33,422 nucleotides of DNA from an uncultured bacterium (lineage in GTDB: Bacteria > Verrucomicrobiota > Lentisphaeria > Victivallales > Victivallaceae), in the NCBI GenBank assembly GCA_900551245.1, contig URVC01000053.1:1-33422 (forward strand), read 5' to 3'. A program made the translations under genes and the position numbers. The first letter of the stretch is position 1. Every line of letters begins with the position of its first letter. Below the pieces are notes generated by a model. That model was not told where the DNA came from and searched no databases. It saw nothing but the letters and a program-made list of their open reading frames with translations. Below are positions 1 to 5,130 of this stretch, piece after piece.

Positions 1-2
1 CA

Positions 3-875
3 GCAAGATTCTTCACATGTGCCGATTTCCGCTTAGGTCGCTTTATCCAAGATGATACCGATTTAATATTTCAAGACATCGTGGAAGGAAATATCATACA
101 GATGGCAGACCGAGTAATGGAAACTCTAAAATCAAAGTACCTCATCTCCCCCATCCATTATGAAGGCATGCAGCGTATAGAGCCTTTGGAAATTCCAGAG
201 AAAGCCCTGCGCGAAGCTCTATATAATGCCATCATCCATAAAGACTATACAGGCGTACAGATACAGATGAAAGTCTTCAACGATTACATTTGGCTTTGGA
301 ACGATGGCAACCTACCGGAGGACTATACAGTTGAGACATTACTCCACAAGCATACCTCGAAGCCCCGTAATCTCAATATAGCCAATGCTTTTTACAAAGC
401 TGGTTTCATCGAATCGTGGGGACGAGGCATTGGTATCATTCAAGCAGGCTTCAAGAATGCTGGGCTACCAGCACCTAAATTAGAGGCTACTATGGGCGGT
501 GTGCTTGTTGTCATGCCAAGAGGATGCCAAAAGACAAATGAGACTGTAAATGATACCTCCACCCGACAAGTACCCGACAAGTACCCGACAAGTACCCGAC
601 AAGTACCCGACAAGTACCCGACAAGCTCAGAGGAAAGCAAAGAACTCTTACACGCTATAGGAATCCATACCTTTTCTATTAAAGAAATAATGGCATTTCT
701 TAAGCTTAAAGACAGAGAGAACTTTATGGTAAATTATCTTATTCCTGCCATCAAGAAAGGATATATTTCCCCTCTCTATCCAAACTCACCTCATCATCCT
801 AAGCAGAAATACTTGCTTACAGAGAAGGGAAAGGAACTTCTTGAAAGAGAAGATAGCAAACAATTCACAAAATAA
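3..875 (+). CDS. ATP-binding protein, RecG-C-terminal/AlbA-type regulator family (5' end missing)
   Basis: The reading frame is open from the first bases, so the gene begins before the window; 290 residues are visible. It reads as the C-terminal half of the Bacteroidetes ATP-binding proteins that pair an AlbA/Schlafen-type DNA-binding domain with a GHKL-like module. Visible matches to that module are REALYNAIIHKDY, WNDGNLPEDYT, HTSKPRNLNIANAFYKAG and ESWGRGIGII. A repeat-encoded linker (TRQVPDKYPTS twice) follows, then a winged-helix-like tail (SIKEIMAFLKL...YLLTEKGKELL). In this family the protein is thought to act in transcription control or as an accessory gene of mobile or defence regions; its exact role is unknown. 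The gene is AT-rich, unlike everything after 2145. An internal GTG at 81 is a possible but unlikely start, because coding similarity continues upstream of it. Confidence 0.8.
   Translation, partial: ARFFTCADFRLGRFIQDDTDLIFQDIVEGNIIQMADRVMETLKSKYLISPIHYEGMQRIEPLEIPEKALREALYNAIIHKDYTGVQIQMKVFNDYIWLWNDGNLPEDYTVETLLHKHTSKPRNLNIANAFYKAGFIESWGRGIGIIQAGFKNAGLPAPKLEATMGGVLVVMPRGCQKTNETVNDTSTRQVPDKYPTSTRQVPDKYPTSSEESKELLHAIGIHTFSIKEIMAFLKLKDRENFMVNYLIPAIKKGYISPLYPNSPHHPKQKYLLTEKGKELLEREDSKQFTK
561..625 (+). repeat. 11-bp tandem repeat inside the ATP-binding protein gene
   Basis: The unit acccgacaagt occurs about six times head to tail (561, 572, 583, 594, 605 and 616; the last has one changed base). 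Because 11 is not a multiple of three, three units encode the 11-residue peptide TRQVPDKYPTS, and each reading frame gives the same cyclic peptide. Gain or loss of one unit would shift the downstream frame. Confidence 0.95.
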
Positions 876-918
876 CAACATATGTATACCAATTATATAA
901 TAAAATAAAGACAAAATT

Positions 919-1137
919 ATGGATTTACATACATTAATACAAGCACAGATGGAGCTGATGGGCAACGACCAACCAGTTGCTTCTTGCGGTCTTCACGGTG
1001 CTACAAGAAGAGACGTAATAGAACAAGCAATTGAATATCTCCAAAAATCATTAGCCAACACCGAACGCAACGAGCCTTCCGGATATGGCTATCGCATAAA
1101 TGTAGAGATCTTCAAAAAAGGGAAGCCAAGATTCTAA
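919..1137 (+). CDS. Small hypothetical protein (72 aa)
   Basis: I do not recognise this protein. It starts at ATG 919 after an A-rich leader (aataaagacaaaatt) typical of Bacteroidetes starts and ends at TAA 1137. It is soluble, with no signal peptide or membrane segment. A helical stretch (RRDVIEQAIEYLQKSLAN) is followed by a short beta-like tail (YGYRINVEIFKKGK). It lies 43 bp after the ATP-binding protein gene on the same strand and could be co-transcribed with it. Immediately after its stop another frame reads on sensibly to 1268, so it may be a frameshifted, formerly longer gene. Base composition matches its AT-rich neighbours. Confidence 0.55.
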   Translation: MDLHTLIQAQMELMGNDQPVASCGLHGATRRDVIEQAIEYLQKSLANTERNEPSGYGYRINVEIFKKGKPRF

Positions 1138-1169
1138 TCACAGCAAATCCCAACAACACAATCCGCAAG

Positions 1170-1268
1170 ATGTATTACTACTTCTTGATAGAACAGTTTC
1201 AGACATTGCATAGCTTGGATCTCAACGACTTATCAGCAATGTACCGTAAAAAAGGAAAGAAACTGTAA
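1170..1268 (+). CDS. Very small ORF (32 aa), possible separate gene or frameshifted tail of the preceding gene
   Basis: ATG 1170 to TAA 1268 encodes MYYYFLIEQFQTLHSLDLND followed by LSAMYRKKGKKL. The frame is open upstream through KILITANPNNTIRK, back into the 3' end of the gene at 919-1137. It could be the continuation of that gene after a frameshift, or an overlapping small gene with a non-ATG start. There is no clear ribosome binding site. Its stop lies inside the 12-bp repeat that follows. Confidence 0.3.
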   Translation: MYYYFLIEQFQTLHSLDLNDLSAMYRKKGKKL

Positions 1269-1297
1269 ATGAGACTGTAAATGAGACTGTAAATTAT
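1262..1297 (+). repeat. 12-bp tandem repeat (actgtaaatgag), about three copies
   Basis: The sequence actgtaaatgag repeats head to tail. The 18-mer aaatgagactgtaaatga, present here at 1267-1284, also occurs at 536-553 inside the ATP-binding protein gene, just before its 11-bp repeat. In frame it would encode repeated ETVN. The intergenic copy may be a fossil of a repeat linker from a related gene. Confidence 0.85.
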
Positions 1298-1395
1298 ATA
1301 ATATAATAGCTTACGTCTATGGTTGGACAATAGGATAAGTTAGTAATAAGAAAAATATTATTATCATATTTTGCGTATAATACTATTTAACAAAA

Positions 1396-2145
1396 ATGGC
1401 AAAATACTTCATAACATATGGAAACTCAATGTTTGAACTGGCTAAAAAAAGAATAGAACAAGAAGCCATCAACTTGAACATTTTCGATAAAATCATTCTA
1501 TATTCAGAGAAAGATATCTCTGAAGAACTTAAAAACTCAGATGTTTTTAAAGAGAAAAGGGGCGCAGGATTATGGAGTTGGAAACCTGATGTTATAAAGA
1601 GTACTTTAGCAAAGATGAAAGATGGTGATTATCTTGTCTATTGCGATGCAGGCTGTTCACTTTATAAAAGCAGAGAATGGCATGAATATTTTAAGATGTT
1701 AGAGCAACACGATATTTTAGCACAGAGGATATATCAACGTAATGACAAATGGTCAAGAAAGAATATCCTGGAATATTTTAAGAAATCAAATCCACAAAAC
1801 TGGGGAAAATGCTATCAATATCTTGCTACAGTCATCATATTAAAAGCTACACCTTTTACAAGACAATTCTTTACAGAATGGAGAAATCTAATGATGGAGC
1901 ATCCTGAAATGGTTAAAGATGTCAATCAGGTGGAACGACAATTTGAAAACAGCTCCTTTATCGAGAACAGACATGATCAAGCATTATACTCCGCACTGGT
2001 ATACAAATATACAAGCAATGGAAATTTTAATCAGAAAATATTGACTAAATGGGAACATATTGAAGACTGTGATTTAATCTTTAAGCAAGCTATAAGAGCA
2101 ACCCGTTTGAGAAAAGGAGAAATACCGCGCAAATCAAGAATTTAA
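1396..2145 (+). CDS. Putative polysaccharide-biosynthesis glycosyltransferase
   Basis: A 249-residue soluble protein. Residues 56-64 (GAGLWSWKP) and 78-86 (DYLVYCDAG) resemble the GYWLWKP and LLYSDAG motifs of a glycosyltransferase-like family found in capsule and O-antigen loci. The CDAG segment would correspond to the nucleotide-sugar/metal-binding acidic motif. A later QALYSALVYKY segment resembles the DQ.. region of the same enzymes. This motif comparison is from memory and the donor and acceptor cannot be named. It starts at ATG 1396 after an A-rich leader with no Shine-Dalgarno; TATAAT at 1376-1381 is a possible -10. Its stop codon overlaps the stop of the convergent gene at 2142. It is the last gene of the AT-rich block. 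Confidence 0.6.
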   Translation: MAKYFITYGNSMFELAKKRIEQEAINLNIFDKIILYSEKDISEELKNSDVFKEKRGAGLWSWKPDVIKSTLAKMKDGDYLVYCDAGCSLYKSREWHEYFKMLEQHDILAQRIYQRNDKWSRKNILEYFKKSNPQNWGKCYQYLATVIILKATPFTRQFFTEWRNLMMEHPEMVKDVNQVERQFENSSFIENRHDQALYSALVYKYTSNGNFNQKILTKWEHIEDCDLIFKQAIRATRLRKGEIPRKSRI

Positions 2146-3080
2146 TTGTTTTCATCATCATTATTCCTTTTTTTCAAAGTTGCTTTTATATATCCATAAA
2201 TATTATGCCCATCATAAAGAAACGGAACTGGTGTTGAAACCCGCACTGGTTCTCCAGCATTTCGATTGGTGCGAAGTACCATCAACCTCAAATTTTTAGC
2301 GGAAAAAGGGAAAGCACCCTGTTGCGAAAGGAGAGCCCAGAAGGGGAATGCGATTTCAACGGAAAATCCGTGATCGGTCCGAGTCGCGGCAGTATGCAGT
2401 TGACGTGGAGTTATTCCACTCTGTGAGTTCCGATTTCCATAAATTCCGACCGAATGCCATCCAGTAAACAGATCGTTATCTGGAGAAACAACCACCTCCC
2501 AGTAAGATCGCATTTCCGGGTCCCCCAGCAGAAACAGTTCCAAAGCATCTCCCCGGTAGGGATGTTCCGTATCAATCTGCAGATCAGAATCTTCAAAATC
2601 GGCCGACACATAGAGGAAACCTGCGTCGTACATGATGCGCCATCGGCTTTCGCCGTGCGGCGGTTCCTTTTCTTCATTCAACGGCACTTCCCCTTTGTAC
2701 ACCAATGCGTTGTCCCACTCCCCCGGAGAGATGCTGCCATCGATTTCCGGAGGGGTATCCGTAAATGGGATATAAATGGCGGGAGCGATATATTTCCATT
2801 GTCCGCCCCGTCTGACCTCCTGCATGATATTTTGAATTCGTATCGCTGCCTCTGCTGCTCCGGAACATTGACGCCGCAACGCAGGTTCTATCAGTTTCGG
2901 CTGCAGTAGATAAAAGGCACTTCGAATGTACCAGGTTTTGCTGTTTCTGACGACATACTCCGCAGGAGTTCCCTTACAGGAATTGAACGAATCATCCAAT
3001 TCCCGGAGCATGTTTTCCGGTGAATCCCCGTTCACATGGAAAATGAGAGCAGCAAGAACGCAGATCGTTACAGCTTTCAT
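2142..3080 (-). CDS. Secreted protein with CBM9-like carbohydrate-binding domain
   Basis: A 312-residue protein with an N-terminal signal peptide (MKAVTICVLAALIFHVNG), so probably periplasmic or exported. Residues around 105-300 look like a CBM9-type (DOMON-related) beta-sandwich: PPEIDGSISPGEWDNA, then RIMYDAGFLYVSADFEDSDL, GDALELFL and a final SVEIAFPF. No catalytic domain is seen, so binding of a glycan is the inferred role. The start is taken at 3080 because the signal peptide begins there. An in-frame ATG at 3092 would overlap the stop of the upstream prepilin-like gene (3086-3088). The two genes form an operon, downstream of which the AT-rich block begins. Confidence 0.7.
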   Translation of the reverse strand: MKAVTICVLAALIFHVNGDSPENMLRELDDSFNSCKGTPAEYVVRNSKTWYIRSAFYLLQPKLIEPALRRQCSGAAEAAIRIQNIMQEVRRGGQWKYIAPAIYIPFTDTPPEIDGSISPGEWDNALVYKGEVPLNEEKEPPHGESRWRIMYDAGFLYVSADFEDSDLQIDTEHPYRGDALELFLLGDPEMRSYWEVVVSPDNDLFTGWHSVGIYGNRNSQSGITPRQLHTAATRTDHGFSVEIAFPFWALLSQQGAFPFSAKNLRLMVLRTNRNAGEPVRVSTPVPFLYDGHNIYGYIKATLKKRNNDDENN

Positions 3081-3085
3081 ATAAG

Positions 3086-3889
3086 TTACCATAGCGGATG
3101 CGTTGAATCCGGTGAATTCGAAAAGAAGTGAGTTAATTCAGCACCTCCTGTTGAAAATTTTATATTGTCGGCATGGCCGTCAATAAACAAGCGGTTTGAC
3201 CCGCCGGAGTGAACATTGGCTCCGAAGGTTATGACTTTTGCGTAGTTGGAAAGATTGTTTCTGCCCCAATAATGTTTAGGCGCAGTAATGTTCTGTTGGT
3301 CGATCATCACATAGACAAAGGAAGGTTTTTTGATCTGGGAAAGCTTGTAACATTTCTGAGTAAAACTATGACCGTTTCTGCAGATCTGATCTGTAAAATC
3401 CCCCCCGCTTTCGGTCCCCGCCTCAGTTGCATAAGCGTAATTGGTCAGCGGCTGTGCCCCTTCGCCGTATTCGTCATACTGGTAAAACGCTCTGGATGAC
3501 GGACAGAAAAGATTGGGCAGTGCGCCGTTTTTCTTAACAGCCTCCGCCGCTGCAGCTCTGCTCTTGATATTGCCCATGATGACGGACCAGAAATTATGCC
3601 ACATGGCACGAATTTCACCATCGGCAACTGCGATTTTCGAACTTCCGAGACTGTACGGCATACAATATTCGTCATACATGTCGGCGTACATGACCATTCC
3701 GTATCCGATCGTCTTGAAATTATTCATACAACTGATTGCCCGGGAGCGTTCGCGTGCCCCGTTCAACGCGGGCAGCAGAATGGCGGCCAGAATTGCAATA
3801 ATAGCAATAACTACTAAGAGTTCTATCAGAGTAAAACATCTTGTCCGCTGGAAGCTGCAGCTCTCATACGTCGCTGAATTCTTATTCAT
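3086..3889 (-). CDS. Prepilin-like H-x9-DG protein 1
   Basis: A 267-residue protein with a type IV prepilin-like N-terminus: FTLIELLVVIAIIAILAAIL begins at F19 with Glu at +5 (E23), followed by LLPALNGARERSRAISCMNN. The C-terminus carries HSGGSNRLFIDGH, an exact H-x9-DG motif of the processing-associated domain common in Planctomycetes, Verrucomicrobia and Lentisphaerae. It should sit in the inner membrane by its hydrophobic helix and could be assembled by a type II secretion or pilus system encoded elsewhere. The residue before the expected cleavage site is Cys18, not Gly. The start at 3889 is set by AGGAG six bases upstream. It is the first gene of an operon with the CBM9-like gene and is divergent from an AraC gene. 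Confidence 0.85.
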   Translation of the reverse strand: MNKNSATYESCSFQRTRCFTLIELLVVIAIIAILAAILLPALNGARERSRAISCMNNFKTIGYGMVMYADMYDEYCMPYSLGSSKIAVADGEIRAMWHNFWSVIMGNIKSRAAAAEAVKKNGALPNLFCPSSRAFYQYDEYGEGAQPLTNYAYATEAGTESGGDFTDQICRNGHSFTQKCYKLSQIKKPSFVYVMIDQQNITAPKHYWGRNNLSNYAKVITFGANVHSGGSNRLFIDGHADNIKFSTGGAELTHFFSNSPDSTHPLW

Positions 3890-3967
3890 GGTCGCTCCTG
3901 TTGTTTGTGCAGAAAATACTCTCTCTGCAATTTTTTTTTTGATTCGCGGGATCGTTTCTTTATAAAT

Positions 3968-3973
3968 ATTATA
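3968..3973 (-). promoter_or_regulatory. Likely -10 element for the prepilin-like 1 operon
   Basis: Reading on the minus strand, TATAAT is preceded by GGTG and lies about 80 bp before the start at 3889. No good -35 hexamer is seen, which suits an activator-dependent promoter next to a divergent AraC gene. Confidence 0.45.
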
Positions 3974-4016
3974 CACCAACTTTCCGGAAAAAGGAACATC
4001 GAAATCTGCAAAAAAA

Positions 4017-4049
4017 ATGTTTATAATAAGCAAAAACATGTTTATAATA
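4017..4049 (+). promoter_or_regulatory. Two 12-bp direct repeats, candidate AraC-type operator and promoter
   Basis: atgtttataata occurs at 4017-4028 and again at 4038-4049. The period is 21 bp, two helical turns, as expected for paired AraC-family half-sites. Each copy contains TATAAT. With TCGAAA at 3999-4004 the first copy makes a 17-bp spaced promoter for the AraC gene at 4085. The site lies in the divergent intergenic region. Confidence 0.5.
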
Positions 4050-4084
4050 TTGCAATTGTCAGAAAAAAGGGTATTTTATGCAAT

Positions 4085-4966
4085 ATGGGAATTCAATATC
4101 ACATAAAACATGACTCGGGAGAGACCGAAGTCGTGGCCGGCCGCCAGGCGAATACGTGGCTCGAGCCGTATCACAGTACATATCCCTTCTGGCCCGCAAT
4201 GGCGCAGGACGGTGTGTTTGACAAGGACTTTTCCTGCCGTCACACCAATTACCCGCACTACGCTTTTGAATTTGTACTGGAGGGGGAATTGCGGGTGGTC
4301 AAAGGCGATACTTCGCTGCTTCTGACGGCCGGCGAAGCGACCGTGCTGGTCGCCGGCAATGACTCTTCGCTGCAGACCGGAAAGTGCGGTTTCTGTCACA
4401 AAGCCAGTTGCACCTTCACGGGAGAACTGGTTCACGCAATCTTCTCCGCTTTTCGTTTGATCGAGCCGGAAAAAATCCTCATTGAAAACACCGAAGAAAT
4501 TCTTGTGCAGATCCGCAGATTAATTCCGCTGTTGAAAAACAGGGTCCCCGGTTCGGAGCCGGAGATCTGCGGCATCGGATACCAGCTGCTCAACCTGATA
4601 GCGCGTTCCGTGCCGCATGGGGAATCTTTGCTTTTCGAGCGTGCCCGGCGTTTTCTCACCCTCAATATTGCGGGCGAAGAGGATATTTCCGATATTGTCC
4701 GGCGCCTTAACACGACTGCCGGCACACTGGAACGCTTGTTCCGCAGCCATCTCGGGACGACGCCCCGCGCCTATCTGACCGGTCTGAGAATGCAAACCGC
4801 CGCGGAACTTCTGCGAAACAGCACGCTGCGCATCGGCCAAATTGCGGAACGGGTCGGCTACGGCGATCCGCTGGCGTTTTCGCATGCATTCCGGCGTGTC
4901 CACGGCACATCGCCGCGCGCATTCCGGAAAAGCCAGCAGACGCTTCCGCCGGCACGAGACGCATGA
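4085..4966 (+). CDS. AraC family transcriptional regulator
   Basis: A 293-residue regulator. The N-terminal half (about 30-110) looks like a cupin effector-binding domain (HYAFEFVLEGELRVVKGD, LLLTAGEATVLVAG). The C-terminal 100 residues carry the two AraC helix-turn-helix units: EEDISDIVRRLNTTAGTLER, then RAYLTGLRMQTAAELL and IGQIAERVGYGDPLAFSHAF, ending at GTSPRAFR. The start at 4085 is chosen because the protein fold begins there; the purine-rich AGAAAAAAGGG lies about 13 bases upstream, which is long. It is transcribed away from the prepilin-like 1/CBM9 operon and probably activates it in response to a sugar (inference). AT-rich repeats ahead of it suggest autoregulation. Confidence 0.85.
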   Translation: MGIQYHIKHDSGETEVVAGRQANTWLEPYHSTYPFWPAMAQDGVFDKDFSCRHTNYPHYAFEFVLEGELRVVKGDTSLLLTAGEATVLVAGNDSSLQTGKCGFCHKASCTFTGELVHAIFSAFRLIEPEKILIENTEEILVQIRRLIPLLKNRVPGSEPEICGIGYQLLNLIARSVPHGESLLFERARRFLTLNIAGEEDISDIVRRLNTTAGTLERLFRSHLGTTPRAYLTGLRMQTAAELLRNSTLRIGQIAERVGYGDPLAFSHAFRRVHGTSPRAFRKSQQTLPPARDA

Positions 4967-5081
4967 CGGAGGCTCGTGTCGGGTTCGAAAACTTCGTCGA
5001 AGGACTGTTGCGGACGACTGGCGTCTTGCAAACAGGCACAGGGCACATGCGGAGAATGACTCTTGCCCCGGAGCCATGTAT

Positions 5082-5112
5082 GCGCCGCCCGCCCGGGAAG
5101 CGTGAGCGGCGC
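5082..5112 (+). terminator. Possible terminator hairpin between convergent genes
   Basis: GCGCCGC at 5082-5088 pairs with GCGGCGC at 5106-5112 and is followed by cccggtttta. It lies between the ends of the AraC gene (4966) and the convergent hydrolase gene (5131). The T-run is short, so this is tentative. Confidence 0.4.
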
Positions 5113-5130
5113 CCCGGTTTTATCGACCGG

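Noticed and set aside
561..625. Possible CRISPR array
   Set aside because: The repeats are 11 bp and directly tandem without spacers, and lie in a coding linker.
2120..2170. Attachment site or insertion-sequence end at the composition break
   Set aside because: No tRNA gene, terminal inverted repeat, target duplication or integrase is visible around the join.
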